This document shows positions 42,901 through 52,438 of a stretch of 64,000 nucleotides of DNA, one piece after another. Every line of letters starts with the position of its first letter. Within the stretch, counting starts at the first letter, position 1. The notes beneath the pieces are model-generated. The model did not search any database and had not been told where the DNA came from. It saw nothing but the letters and a program-made list of their open reading frames with translations. The stretch is from Nematocida parisii ERTm1. Taxonomy: Eukaryota > Microsporidia. The stretch is from NCBI RefSeq assembly GCF_000250985.1, contig NW_013524649.1:62001-126000 (forward strand), read 5' to 3'. The position numbers and the translations under genes are program-made.

Positions 42901-45228
42901 TTAACTTCTAATTTTGGGTTGTAGTTGTCTATATCGTAGGAATATAGCAATAATTAAAAATATAATTGGTATAATTAACACACGCATTATGCATTTTATA
43001 AGATCGAATTTGGTTACATCTTGAATCTTTTCCGTAGGCTGGAACAGTTCGTGTGCACTGAATGGATAGCACATTCTTTCTATATAATTTACTTTGCTTG
43101 CGTACTCTATAAACTCTTTTTTGTTGAGATTGCTTTCAGAATCTTTAATCCTTAGCATCATGTACGTGGCCAGTGCATCGGCATCTGGTACCTGGTACAA
43201 GCTATTTCTATATAACCGTAGCTTAGTAAGTAGTTCTTCTGTAATTCCAAATGGCCCCATTTTATAAAGGAATTTTAGAAGACTTGTACTCCACATTAGC
43301 ATAGTGCATCTAAATCCATTTTCTCCGTTGGACTGAATTGTATCAATTAACTTGTCAATGAACAGAGTTGACTGCATCATGTACATCTTCAAGTCATAAA
43401 AAGGGTGGTAGTCTTGGTTTTGTGTCAGCGCCATGTCTTCTGCACTCAGCTCACCTTTAAGCAGCCCATTGATTAAATTCGCGGTTTTACTGTCTATGAA
43501 TACTTCAAGTACCTCTATTTGCTTAATTATTGTCTGTGTAAATAAGAGAATAATAAGTGCAATGTACATGTATACCTTGGAAGAGGTTGGTAAACACTGT
43601 ATTGAGAAAATATACACACCCATAAGTATCGATGTTACAATGCACACTAAAAGAACATCGGAGTAATTTGGCGGCATGATTGCTTGAATGGCTTCCTCTA
43701 CAAAAGATCCATAAGCAATCATATACGAGAACATGCCAAATATAAATGCAATACATATTTTCCTGCAAACAATCTCCACAATATGTGCGCATATAAAATC
43801 TGCAACAGTAAACTGCCCCTCTGCAATATTTATTTTGCAGAGTCTAAAGTAGTCTATGTTGGTTAGATTGCAGAACAAACTGGCCATGCTTATAAACGTA
43901 ATTGATCTTTCGCTTTGAAAGAATGTAACGGCACCAAATAGCCACTTTGCAGCAGCATTTGTCTTTATGCACTCTAAAAATGTATTGTGGTGCTCTTCAG
44001 GCATAGTACTTGTGCCAATAGTGTTGCTATTGAAAATGTCCAGTAGTGTGTATATTGGGTCAAAAATGCTATACCTAAAAATACTATCATTTGTGGATAA
44101 AATGCTCCTTTCGACTATGGTAAAACCTAGCATTAAAACTATCAGGCAAAATATATAATACATGACCTCGTATGCGATAGAAGATCCTCTGAACCCCTTG
44201 TCAAAGTACAAGGATCTAGAGAGTATTTCATATACACGCGTAGGGCTAACATTAAAGGATTTGGCAATAAAAAGATTCCCTAATGATTTTTCGCCCATTG
44301 GCCTGGACAGAATTGTGTTTGTTAGGTTATTCAGTACTTTTATATTATTTCTGTCTATTTGGTTTTCTGGGCTGTCTGCACTTAGCCTCATTAAATAGTT
44401 CACAAACATAATATTTTCCTCTTTAACCACCCCATTCTCTTCAAAATACGCCTGCATTCTACTATATGGGCCAGAGTATACGACGGTAGAAGAGTGCATA
44501 AAAATAACCCAGTCAAATAAATTCATTAGCTCTTCAGAAGGCTGATGGATACTTACAATATTAGTGGAATTGTTCTCCTTCATAAATTTAAGAGTCTTTT
44601 TAGCTATTTCTGAGTCAAGGCCAGTAAGCGGCTCATCCCATAGGTTTAGCTCCTTCTCACTAATTATACCAATTATAGTCATAACTCTCTTCTGCTCTCC
44701 TCCAGAAAGCTTTGAAAATAAATTGTGTCTGGTCTTAGCCACCCGAAAGTGCGTTAGTAGCTTGTCAATTACATCCGTATTCTTTCCATAGCACTTTGCA
44801 ATTGAACAAAGCAAATTATAAACAGGTATTTTTTTATACTGAGTTACTTCCTGTCTATGGTAGTTTACATTTTTTATCCACTTTTCTATATCCCTTTGAA
44901 CATACCCACCATTTCTTCTTGATGTTAGAACTTCTCCGTATGTTATATGCGATCTATTGCACCTGCCGGCTATGCTTTCAAACAGTGTGGATTTTCCTTC
45001 TCCACTGAGACCTATTAATGCAACAAGATTATTTTTTGGAATTTCAAATGTAACATTATGTAAAAGAGGAATGTTCCTGGCAGTTTTTCGAGTGTAGTTA
45101 TTGAATTTAAATAACGTATTTCTAGATTCAGAACCCGAATTATTAGATTCTCGGCCCTTTCTTTTTGTATTCTCTAGGGTTTTCTTACTGTGTTTTTTTG
45201 CATTTCTGTCTGTTCCACTTTCTATCAT
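42901..45228 (-). CDS. ABCG (White-type) half transporter, catalytically intact
   Basis: 775 residues. A basic Ser/Lys-rich N-terminus (1-45) precedes the ATPase domain: Walker A GLSGEGKST (73-81), signature LSGGEQKRV (174-182), Walker B LNLWDEP (194-200), H-loop SIHQPSE with H228. The C-terminal half has about six membrane segments (first near 360-375) and a long external loop region before the last span, ending YRQLQPKIRS. ABCG half transporters work as dimers and move lipids or small hydrophobic molecules. It shares sequence with the non-catalytic protein at 36.3-38.6 kb, a plausible partner. Confidence 0.9.
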   Translation of the reverse strand: MIESGTDRNAKKHSKKTLENTKRKGRESNNSGSESRNTLFKFNNYTRKTARNIPLLHNVTFEIPKNNLVALIGLSGEGKSTLFESIAGRCNRSHITYGEVLTSRRNGGYVQRDIEKWIKNVNYHRQEVTQYKKIPVYNLLCSIAKCYGKNTDVIDKLLTHFRVAKTRHNLFSKLSGGEQKRVMTIIGIISEKELNLWDEPLTGLDSEIAKKTLKFMKENNSTNIVSIHQPSEELMNLFDWVIFMHSSTVVYSGPYSRMQAYFEENGVVKEENIMFVNYLMRLSADSPENQIDRNNIKVLNNLTNTILSRPMGEKSLGNLFIAKSFNVSPTRVYEILSRSLYFDKGFRGSSIAYEVMYYIFCLIVLMLGFTIVERSILSTNDSIFRYSIFDPIYTLLDIFNSNTIGTSTMPEEHHNTFLECIKTNAAAKWLFGAVTFFQSERSITFISMASLFCNLTNIDYFRLCKINIAEGQFTVADFICAHIVEIVCRKICIAFIFGMFSYMIAYGSFVEEAIQAIMPPNYSDVLLVCIVTSILMGVYIFSIQCLPTSSKVYMYIALIILLFTQTIIKQIEVLEVFIDSKTANLINGLLKGELSAEDMALTQNQDYHPFYDLKMYMMQSTLFIDKLIDTIQSNGENGFRCTMLMWSTSLLKFLYKMGPFGITEELLTKLRLYRNSLYQVPDADALATYMMLRIKDSESNLNKKEFIEYASKVNYIERMCYPFSAHELFQPTEKIQDVTKFDLIKCIMRVLIIPIIFLIIAIFLRYRQLQPKIRS

Positions 45229-45786
45229 TCACTTCCCTTATAAAAACAAATATTGTACATTTTTATTCTTTCTATTATTTTGTGTATTTTATGATGGCTT
45301 TGTTTGTTTATGGATTAACTGTTGCTCTATTTAATCCTGTATACATTGCATATAGTCATGCAATTCCCAAATAAATAAATAGTGATATTGCACCAAAATA
45401 TTTCAACTATTTTTAGCTTATAAATCTGCATTTAGATTATATCTATTATAATATTTTGTTTTTAGTATTTAAGATTCATACATTGCATAACCCGAAATTA
45501 AATAATTCTGATTTATGCTTTTAATTTATTTCTTTTTATATAAAAGACTTGAAAATAAATTAAAATTAAACAAACAGATAAGATAGTAGAATTAAAATTA
45601 TGTCTGGATTTAAACAAATTAGTTTAGTTTGTTGCTAAACAATAGGAATAAATTAAAATAAATTCAGAACAAACCATTATTAAAATCCAGGATTAAATAT
45701 GTAAACAAGCTGAAAATATAATATATAAGTTGGTTACTCCCTTGTACATAATTAAGACTCATTCACAATTTTTTATTATCCTCATC
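45229..45786. other. A/T-rich intergenic region
   Basis: No gene seen. AACCCGAAAT at 45489-45498 is a copy of the recurrent element, about 260 bp upstream of the ABCG start. Confidence 0.45.
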
Positions 45787-45886
45787 TTATATATCTTCAA
45801 TTTCCATATACAGTTCTATAAGACTTTGCAGGCGTGAGCGTGGGGCTCCCACACTAGACATGGTTTCTTATATGATAGAAACCAAC
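45787..45886. other. Two adjacent hairpins overlapping a tiny reading frame
   Basis: GTGGG (45840-45844) pairs with CCCAC (45848-45852) around a 3-nt loop, and TGGTTTCT (45861-45868) pairs perfectly with AGAAACCA (45877-45884) around 8 nt. On the minus strand a 24-codon frame starts at 45861 (MSSVGAPRSRLQSLIELYME) and stops at 45787. The stretch is clearly richer in G+C than its flanks. It could be a small RNA or a microprotein with a hairpin at its start; sequence alone does not decide. Confidence 0.3.
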
Positions 45887-45952
45887 AAGTTTGTTAAGTA
45901 ACCACGTTTATTTAGTGTGTATATATTTTGATATATTTTGTTTTTCTATTCT

Positions 45953-46156
45953 ATGTTTCGTAAGATATTAACAATGGGATTAAAAGTAATTCCGGTTTCA
46001 AATATTATAAATATAACCAAAGACATTATAAGATATAGTCACACAGCACATACACCTAAGATAGAAGCAAGCTGTACAGCATCTCCTAGTATGAATATAA
46101 CAGTGGAACATTCAGTAAATCCAAATATGAAATACATTAAAAGCGTTAATAAGTAA
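45953..46156 (+). CDS. Small uncertain protein
   Basis: 67 residues from ATG 45953 (MFRKILTMGLKVIPV); an upstream TTG extension is ignored. Short hydrophobic start followed by a Ser/Thr/Asn-rich region (KIEASCTASPSMNITVEHSV). No recognised motif. The frame might be real because its codon pattern is less A/T-biased than the flanks, but it could be chance. Confidence 0.3.
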   Translation: MFRKILTMGLKVIPVSNIINITKDIIRYSHTAHTPKIEASCTASPSMNITVEHSVNPNMKYIKSVNK

Positions 46157-46389
46157 TTCTAGGGATAAAAATAGAGAAACTGCGAAATTTGAATAAAGGC
46201 AAATAAATAATAAAAATATATTAGTTAGAAATATATACAAAAGGATTATTAGCAAACAAACACAATAAAAGAAGTAAATAATACAGATGCCTCCATTAAA
46301 ACTTCAGAATGCATTATTGTTTACTTAATAACTCTGTTGATCAGTGCAGTGTGTAAAAGCAAATATTTATAAAAGAATAATATCCCAAA

Positions 46390-46746
46390 ATGCCAAACAG
46401 CCCTTTGCAGTTGCATTGCAGGCAGTGTGCTGAGATATTCTCAGAAAGCAAAGATATTAATCAACAACAAATCTCTTTGCCCGTGTCTACCGTGTGTAAT
46501 AATATTATAAACACACGACTCACTGTAAAGACATACACTATACACTGCTAAGCGTGTACAGGTTTCTATATACTGCAGGATAAATACGCCAAAACCCCCA
46601 TACGTTTGTCCTTCTGTAATAGCCGAACGATTCAGATGTATATTAATATAATACCTCAGTGCAGTGTAGTTTGTTTCAGTGAATATAGACATCTCAATAC
46701 TGCCTGGTGCATGCCATCTGTGATGGTGTGCAGCGGGATAGCCTAG
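46390..46746 (+). pseudogene. Mis18/Yippee-like zinc-binding protein interrupted by an in-frame TAA
   Basis: A 118-codon frame from ATG 46390 to TAG 46744-46746, with a single internal stop TAA at 46549-46551. The first part (MPNSPLQLHCRQCAEIFSES) carries a CxxC near its start; the continuation after the stop reads ACTGFYILQDKYAKTPIRLS. Read through, the second CxxC would be C-stop-A-C, followed by TGFYI, where Mis18 proteins have CxxCGxxLGxxY, then a TPxxL element and a TIQMYI end like Mis18 SYxLG. Mis18 proteins load centromeric histone CENP-A; Yippee proteins share the fold. The stop falls inside a zinc-binding motif, so it may be a disabling mutation, a sequencing error, or readthrough. 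Family assignment by motif spacing only. Confidence 0.42.
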
Positions 46747-46924
46747 CGCGTAGAGCCACATTCACGTGTATAGTACACGGCGTGGCTGCCTGTAATAATT
46801 TTCCATAGAGCAGGCACAGATTCTATGGCAGTTGTAAATAAAGTAAGTTTGTTTATTGCGTTAAAATATAACGCTAGATGTGAAATCTGAGAGTGGTACG
46901 ACTATCTAATATTAATAAGCCTAT
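46747..46924 (+). other. Hairpin cluster downstream of the Mis18-like frame
   Basis: AGCCAC 46754-46759 pairs with GTGGCT 46782-46787, enclosing CGTGTA/TACACG (46765-46770 with 46774-46779); CCATAG 46803-46808 pairs with CTATGG 46823-46828. A third hairpin, 46709-46731, has two G-U pairs that work only in plus-strand RNA and overlaps the end of the frame. This could be a structured 3' UTR or a small RNA. The rest is the 3' side of the DEAD-box gene. Confidence 0.3.
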
Positions 46925-48460
46925 TTATCCTCGTCTTACTCCTCCTCTTGGCCTGTTGTTGCCTCCAAATCTGCTATTTCCTCCGAATCTTCTATTTCCT
47001 CCGCCATAGTTGTCTCCTCCTCTTGAAGCAAGTGCTGCAAGATCCTGAGGTATTTCTTGATTAGAGTCCTTTAGGATTTCTGTGTATTTTCTAGCATTTG
47101 ATCTGTCGTCTTTAGGTGAGAAGAAAGTAATTGAGAGACCTTCCACTGAATTTCCTCTAGCAGTTCTTCCTATTCTGTGGATGTAGTCTTCACAGTTTGT
47201 TGGGAAGTCGTAGTTGATAACTGCCTTGACGTCTTTAACATCAAGACCTCTTGCAGCGACGTCTGTTGCCACAAGAATGCTTCTTTTTCCGGATTTGAAG
47301 TCCTGGATAATTCTGTCTCTCTGGTTCTGTGGCTTGTCTCCGTGGAGTGCCTCTGCTGGCCATCCATACTCCTGCATCTTGTCAACTAAATCATCACATC
47401 GCCTCTTCTGGTTACAGAAAATGATAATCTTGGGATTAGCCTTCTCATCGCCTGCTACGTCGGTAAGCACGTCAGAAAGCATCTTGTCCTTCTCCCAGTG
47501 GTCTACCATGAAAGTCTTCTGTGTGATCTTCACATTGGCCACCAGATCAGCGGATCCAATCTTGACCTGTATGTAGTCTGTCATGTAGTTTCTGGCAAGA
47601 GATCTTACTTCCTTTGGCCATGTTGCGGACCACATAAGAGTCTGTCTCTTTGGGTTGGTTTCTGGGATGATTTTCTTGAGCTGGGGCTCGAATCCCATAT
47701 CCAACATTCTGTCAGCCTCGTCAAGAACTAAGAAAGAAACTCTGCTCATGAACACAGCTTTCTGGTCGAAAAGATCAATAAGTCTTCCTGGGGTGGCGAT
47801 AAGAATTTCAGCACCTCTTCTAATTGCTCCCTTCTGTGGGCCTGCTGGGGCACCTCCATATACAGCAACTGTTCTCAGGCCAAAGTACTTGGCGTACTTG
47901 GATGCCTCTTCCTCAATCTGAGAAACTAACTCTCTGGTTGGGGCAAGAACTAAAACAATTGGCCCGTCTCCAGATCTTAGTGGCTTCTGTGCCTTGGCGT
48001 GTATTAAGGCAGGGAGAATGAATGAAAGAGTCTTACCGGACCCAGTGTTGGCTACACCGACCATGTCTCTTCCAGAAAGGGCCATTGGCCATCCCTGTGC
48101 TTGAATGGGAGTAGGTGCGCTGTATCCTGCACTCTTGAATGCTGCCATGACGCTTGATGGGAATCCAAAGTACTCAAAGTTTAAGCATGGCTTTGGAATG
48201 TTTTCTCCTGTAATAGTCATGTCAAACTGCTTTCTTAAGTCATTAACTTCCTGCTCTGTTAAATTTACTTGTGCAGTGTGCTCAGTATAGAACTCTTTGT
48301 CAAACTCAACTGCGCCGTTGTCCTGCATGGTTTCTCCAAACCCGCCTCTTCTTTGTCCGCCGAATCTTCCATTCTCCTTTCTATCACCTGATGAGAAGTC
48401 TCCTCTTCGTTTAAAGTCTCCTCCAAAATTGCTGCTTCCTCCGTAACTGTTATATGCCAT
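46925..48460 (-). CDS. DBP2: DEAD-box RNA helicase, Dbp2/DDX5 (p68) type
   Basis: 511 residues. The N-terminus is Gly/Arg/Asn-rich (MAYNSYGGSSNFGGDFKRRG) and the tail is an RGG/GGN repeat (RRFGGNSRFGG, ending RGGVRRG). Core motifs: Q-motif SAPTPIQAQGWP (114-125), Walker A ANTGSGKT (137-144), PTREL (174-178), DEAD (247-250), SAT (WSATWP), and ARGLD with HRIGRTAR in domain 2. The GWPMALSGRDMVGVA block and MTDYIQVKIGSADLVAN are specific for Dbp2/p68. It unwinds RNA in transcription, mRNP assembly and nonsense-mediated decay. The gene is G+C-richer than average here, suggesting high expression. Confidence 0.92.
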   Translation of the reverse strand: MAYNSYGGSSNFGGDFKRRGDFSSGDRKENGRFGGQRRGGFGETMQDNGAVEFDKEFYTEHTAQVNLTEQEVNDLRKQFDMTITGENIPKPCLNFEYFGFPSSVMAAFKSAGYSAPTPIQAQGWPMALSGRDMVGVANTGSGKTLSFILPALIHAKAQKPLRSGDGPIVLVLAPTRELVSQIEEEASKYAKYFGLRTVAVYGGAPAGPQKGAIRRGAEILIATPGRLIDLFDQKAVFMSRVSFLVLDEADRMLDMGFEPQLKKIIPETNPKRQTLMWSATWPKEVRSLARNYMTDYIQVKIGSADLVANVKITQKTFMVDHWEKDKMLSDVLTDVAGDEKANPKIIIFCNQKRRCDDLVDKMQEYGWPAEALHGDKPQNQRDRIIQDFKSGKRSILVATDVAARGLDVKDVKAVINYDFPTNCEDYIHRIGRTARGNSVEGLSITFFSPKDDRSNARKYTEILKDSNQEIPQDLAALASRGGDNYGGGNRRFGGNSRFGGNNRPRGGVRRG

Positions 48461-48960
48461 TGTACAAGGATAAAAAATTTTTTCTTAAATAGTTTGAAAA
48501 AATAAAATTTGCTTATTTTTCTTACAATCCCGCCAGAAGTTTTATTTAAATATACTGCATAAGCTGTTAGCTCAAAAAAACTTTCATCAAATTTTCTTCA
48601 AATATTTCAACTCTTCCAATAAAGCATATGAAACTATCAGCTCAGGCAATTTCTATTTAAAACAGCTCAATATAACCCAGATATACTAAGTGCATGCGGG
48701 GCATATGTTCTAACTATACGCATACTATATACGCATCAGTTTTTGGGTTATATAGAAACATAAATACTTTAAATACTTTGAATTTGCATAGATGAAAAAG
48801 AACATTTAGTAGGTTTGTTAGGCCAGGAGAGCATTTACATTACACTGGAATATTATTTAAGTGTATAATATGATTATGACATGCTATATATGTTTATTGA
48901 TTTAAATTTACTTTGTTGTAGCCTTTAGCGTACTTTATACACATTCTGGCTGTGCACTCA
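48461..48960. other. Intergenic region
   Basis: Holds the DBP2 promoter side on the left and the ELP3 3' end on the right. TTTTGGGTTATATAG near 48737 is a degenerate copy of the recurrent element. No gene seen. Confidence 0.45.
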
Positions 48961-50592
48961 TTACAGTTCTTTAGACATGTACACTCCGTCTATTTCATAT
49001 CCAAGCTTTCTGTAGTAATTACGGGTTCCAATCCCTGAGATGATTGCCAGCTTTGAAGACCCGTGCTCTTCTCTTGCAATTCTCTCAGCCTCTTCTACTA
49101 GCATTTTCCCATATCCTTGGTGCTGGAATTTTGAAAAGTCCTTTCCTTTAACTGGTACAACACTTCCGTAAACATGCAATTCTCTTACTATAGAAACTCT
49201 TCCCAATAATTCCTCACGGAAAGTAGAAGGCCCGCATTTTCGCAGTCTGAGGAGGCCGACTAGAATGTCTTTGGAGGTATCCTCATACGAAAGGAATGTC
49301 TCCCATCCATCACTTGCAACATAGTCCCTGCGAACCAGCTCAACCTTCTCTGGAAGCTCATTCGTGTGTATGTTATTAATTCCCACCTCACGGGTTCTGA
49401 TGTCCCTGCAAGAAAGACCCTGCTCCTTGAGCCTTGACAGAACAATTTCTCTAATATTTCCGTGCTCTACCCCAGAGCTGACCAAAGTCATTGGAATATC
49501 CCTCTGTACTCTGTATATCCGTATCCATGGCGGAACCATTGTAAATATCTGCCCAAGCAGGTCAATTAGCTCATTTGGTGAATAGTTTGTGTACTTCCCG
49601 TTCTTCCACAGCTCGTATAGCCCAGTCCCTCTTATCACAAGTGTAGGATATATTTTGAGCCCATCTGTTCTAAACCGAGGATTTGAAAAGAACTCGTAGA
49701 ACTGAAGGATGTCTCGCTCCATATCAACATTTGGGAGATTCGGCATCATGTGTGTGACTATTTTATATCCCGTGTCCTTTGTAAGCTTAAAAGACTCGCA
49801 CACATCTCTCACAGAGTGCCCTCTATTTGTGTCTACGGCAATGTCTTCAAAAACACTTTGCACACCTATTTCCAGTCTGGTGCACCCGTACGACAGCAGA
49901 TCATTTAAGTGTCGGGACATACAGAAGTCCGGCCGGGTTTCTATTGTTATGCCTACACACTTGCTTGTGCTTCTTTCACTAAAGAATATTGCTTCTTCCA
50001 GAGTGTGCGACTCTCTTCGAGTAAGGGCATCGTGCAGCTTCATTATAAACCAGCTGCGATATTCTTTATCAAGCGACATGAATGTTCCCCCCATTATAAT
50101 ATACTCCACCTTGTCTACGCTGTGGCCAAGTAGAGAAAGCTGTTTGAGCCGATCGGTACTTTGTCTGTATGGATCGTACCTTCCTCTAATAGCTCGCATA
50201 CTAGTTGGCTCATATCCAGTGTACGACTGCGTGCTATACTCAAAGTCAGAGTCAGGCCCTCCTGGGCAGTACACGCATATGTTCCCAGTAATGGCAATAT
50301 GCGGACACCTGTGCGGCTTGGCCATCACGGCAACCACCGCAACTCCAGATGCCGTCCGAATAGGCTTTACTTTCAGCCGGGAAATGACTGACGTGTCCTC
50401 CTCTGAGACAGTAGACAGTATCTGAGAAAGCTTTGGGGTGTCTTTCAGCCCATGCTTCTTTGCCATCTTTTGTATAACATCTTTTATTTTAACTTTGTTT
50501 TCCGTGTCATTCTTTATAATTGAAACTATCTCGGCGCACGCAGCATGCAGCCCGCCAGAGGAATTCTTCCTGCACGTTATTTCCAATGACAT
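48961..50592 (-). CDS. ELP3: Elongator catalytic subunit Elp3
   Basis: 543 residues, normal length. The radical-SAM domain has the FeS cluster cysteines C96, C106 and C109 ([14 protein letters not shown]) and the blocks [25 protein letters not shown] and [11 protein letters not shown]. The C-terminal acetyltransferase (GNAT) domain ends with [16 protein letters not shown] and the tail [16 protein letters not shown]. Elp3 makes the cm5/mcm5 side chains on wobble uridines of tRNAs in the Elongator complex. All landmarks are intact. Confidence 0.95.
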   Translation of the reverse strand: MSLEITCRKNSSGGLHAACAEIVSIIKNDTENKVKIKDVIQKMAKKHGLKDTPKLSQILSTVSEEDTSVISRLKVKPIRTASGVAVVAVMAKPHRCPHIAITGNICVYCPGGPDSDFEYSTQSYTGYEPTSMRAIRGRYDPYRQSTDRLKQLSLLGHSVDKVEYIIMGGTFMSLDKEYRSWFIMKLHDALTRRESHTLEEAIFFSERSTSKCVGITIETRPDFCMSRHLNDLLSYGCTRLEIGVQSVFEDIAVDTNRGHSVRDVCESFKLTKDTGYKIVTHMMPNLPNVDMERDILQFYEFFSNPRFRTDGLKIYPTLVIRGTGLYELWKNGKYTNYSPNELIDLLGQIFTMVPPWIRIYRVQRDIPMTLVSSGVEHGNIREIVLSRLKEQGLSCRDIRTREVGINNIHTNELPEKVELVRRDYVASDGWETFLSYEDTSKDILVGLLRLRKCGPSTFREELLGRVSIVRELHVYGSVVPVKGKDFSKFQHQGYGKMLVEEAERIAREEHGSSKLAIISGIGTRNYYRKLGYEIDGVYMSKEL

Positions 50593-50826
50593 TGCGAATT
50601 AAAATTTTTGTGCATATTTGCAAGTTTATAAAGCACTAAAATATTTACACACAGATGAGCTTGGCCCAAATCAGCAGCGCATGCCAATAAATCACTACAG
50701 CCGAACGCCCTAGCCGGATTAAAACATTCTGGGGCTTAGACATTTTTATTAGATAATTTTCTGTCGATTGTATAAAAAGTTTTATTTATAATGCAAGCAT
50801 AAAGGATAAAATGTTTTATTTTTAAT
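50593..50826. other. Divergent promoter region between ELP3 and the MBOAT gene
   Basis: 234 bp. Left side: AATTAAAATTTTTGTGC next to the ELP3 start. The centre is richer in G+C (GCCGAACGCCCTAGCCGGATT near 50700-50720), and AAAATGTTTTATTTTTAAT lies before the MBOAT ATG. No gene. Confidence 0.4.
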
Positions 50827-52260
50827 ATGCCCATGTCATTATCAGATTTAGTTAAGAAAGGATTTCGGATTGGCAGCACAGCATTTAACACAGGAACAGA
50901 GCATTGCTTTAAACTGATGGAAACAGAAGATATAAATGCGGTTACTGGCATAATTCTATCATTTTTATTCGGACTAATAACACCACACGTTACAAATCGA
51001 TTCTTTGTTAGGGAGGTGTTTAATATGCTAACTGGTGCCTTGGTTCTCTCTTGCATATACCAACTTAAGAATTTCCTGCTTGTACTGTCAGGAATTCCTC
51101 TTAATTTAATCTTATCATATATTCCAATTAAAGAGAAAAAGAAGAGAACTAAAGTGTTTATTCTAGTGAACCTGGTGCATTTAGTGGTTGCATACGCATT
51201 TAGAGACTCTTCCGAGAAGAATTCATTCTTTATGCTTACACTAACAGCATTCTTTATGAAGTATTTATACATTGGCATGGAGTATCTTCCCCGGACACAC
51301 GGATTTATGGCATACTTTGGATATGTACTCTTTTTGCCAGGTATCCGGTATGGCCCAGTCATGAGCTTTGGTGCCTACCAAAAGTGGCTTAGCACAGGAT
51401 ATTTATACTTGGTAGAGACAGAAGACAAAGCCATCATAAAAAGAATTGTTGGAGAAACAGAAAATGAGGGAGAAATTATAAGCATAAAAGAGGACTATGT
51501 AATGCACAAGTACAGCAAGCTTATAACATCCTCTACTGGACTGGCAATATGCTCCTTTGCGTTTATAATTTCTTATAGAGCTGTATGCAGTTATATAGAG
51601 ACTGCGCAGAATAACATGCTAAGCTACTGTAAAATAGGCTTTGGATATTCAGTGTTATACGCATACAAGCTATTTTACATTGCATTCTTATGGCTGTCTG
51701 AAGAAGCAGTTTGCCAAATAGCATTCATCAATAACATGCAGAATGTCAGATTGCTTCCATTTGTAACTTTCTGGAGAGCGCATGAATTCTTTTCTCTATG
51801 GAACATACAAGGGTCTAAGTTTATGCACAGCATAAACAGACTTCTCACAGAAGAAGAAAAGAAAGAAGAGCCAAAAGAAAAATTAAAGGAAGACGAGAAA
51901 ACAACTGACTCGCCCGTGGATACAAACATTACAGACATACGCTTGAAAGAGCACATAAAAGTATCGATTATATCGTATGGGCACTTGCTGCTATTCCCAA
52001 TGAATTTAGAATCTATGCTTATCTCTATACCAACTGTTCTTTTGATTGGTTTAATTAAGGACATTCCCACGCCTAGAAGCAACTTTATAATTTATAGAAC
52101 AATATGTGAGATGTTTGGGTGGTCTGGATACATTTTGATTTTTACATACTTTATGGTTCCTCTGGTTCATGGCCCGCTAGAGACCCTAAACATCTGGAGA
52201 ATTTCATTTGCATACGGGCACTTTTTATGCATACCAGGAATTATTGCAAGCCTTCTTTAA
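50827..52260 (+). CDS. MBOAT-family lysophospholipid acyltransferase (Ale1/LPCAT-like)
   Basis: 477 residues, polytopic (about 8-10 hydrophobic segments). YVLFLPGIRYGPVMSFGAYQKWL (about 166-188) matches the Ale1/LPCAT block YxxFxPxxLxGPxxxxxxYxxF. The conserved W-N pair of MBOAT proteins is W325-N326 in FSLWNIQGSKFM. The catalytic histidine is probably H386 in ISYGHLLLFP, though the usual WHG setting is altered. A charged loop (EEEKKEEPKEKLKEDEK, about 342-358) separates these two motifs. Such enzymes re-acylate lysophospholipids in the ER. The second ATG (MSLSD) is an alternative start. Family likely; substrate unknown. Confidence 0.7.
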   Translation: MPMSLSDLVKKGFRIGSTAFNTGTEHCFKLMETEDINAVTGIILSFLFGLITPHVTNRFFVREVFNMLTGALVLSCIYQLKNFLLVLSGIPLNLILSYIPIKEKKKRTKVFILVNLVHLVVAYAFRDSSEKNSFFMLTLTAFFMKYLYIGMEYLPRTHGFMAYFGYVLFLPGIRYGPVMSFGAYQKWLSTGYLYLVETEDKAIIKRIVGETENEGEIISIKEDYVMHKYSKLITSSTGLAICSFAFIISYRAVCSYIETAQNNMLSYCKIGFGYSVLYAYKLFYIAFLWLSEEAVCQIAFINNMQNVRLLPFVTFWRAHEFFSLWNIQGSKFMHSINRLLTEEEKKEEPKEKLKEDEKTTDSPVDTNITDIRLKEHIKVSIISYGHLLLFPMNLESMLISIPTVLLIGLIKDIPTPRSNFIIYRTICEMFGWSGYILIFTYFMVPLVHGPLETLNIWRISFAYGHFLCIPGIIASLL

Positions 52261-52438
52261 GATATATTACTACTTCCAAGATGTGTAAGTCAAAGTTAAA
52301 AGGTTGCACTGCTTGAAATATAAAACAATCCTATATATTTGTTGGATAAAATACCAAATAAACAGATATTATTTATTTACTTATTGCACTGATAATAAAG
52401 TAATAGCCCGAATATGCACAGATACTTATTGGAGTATG

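Noticed and set aside
46441-46761. 106-codon minus-strand frame (MWLYALGYPAAHHH)
   Set aside because: Antisense to the better-supported Mis18-like frame; composition looks like a shadow.
46740-46812. tRNA or SRP Alu-domain-like segment (TAGCCTAGCGCGTAGAGC, GCCTGTAAT)
   Set aside because: No T-arm or anticodon arm for a tRNA, and no SRP helix 8 motif downstream before the DEAD-box gene.
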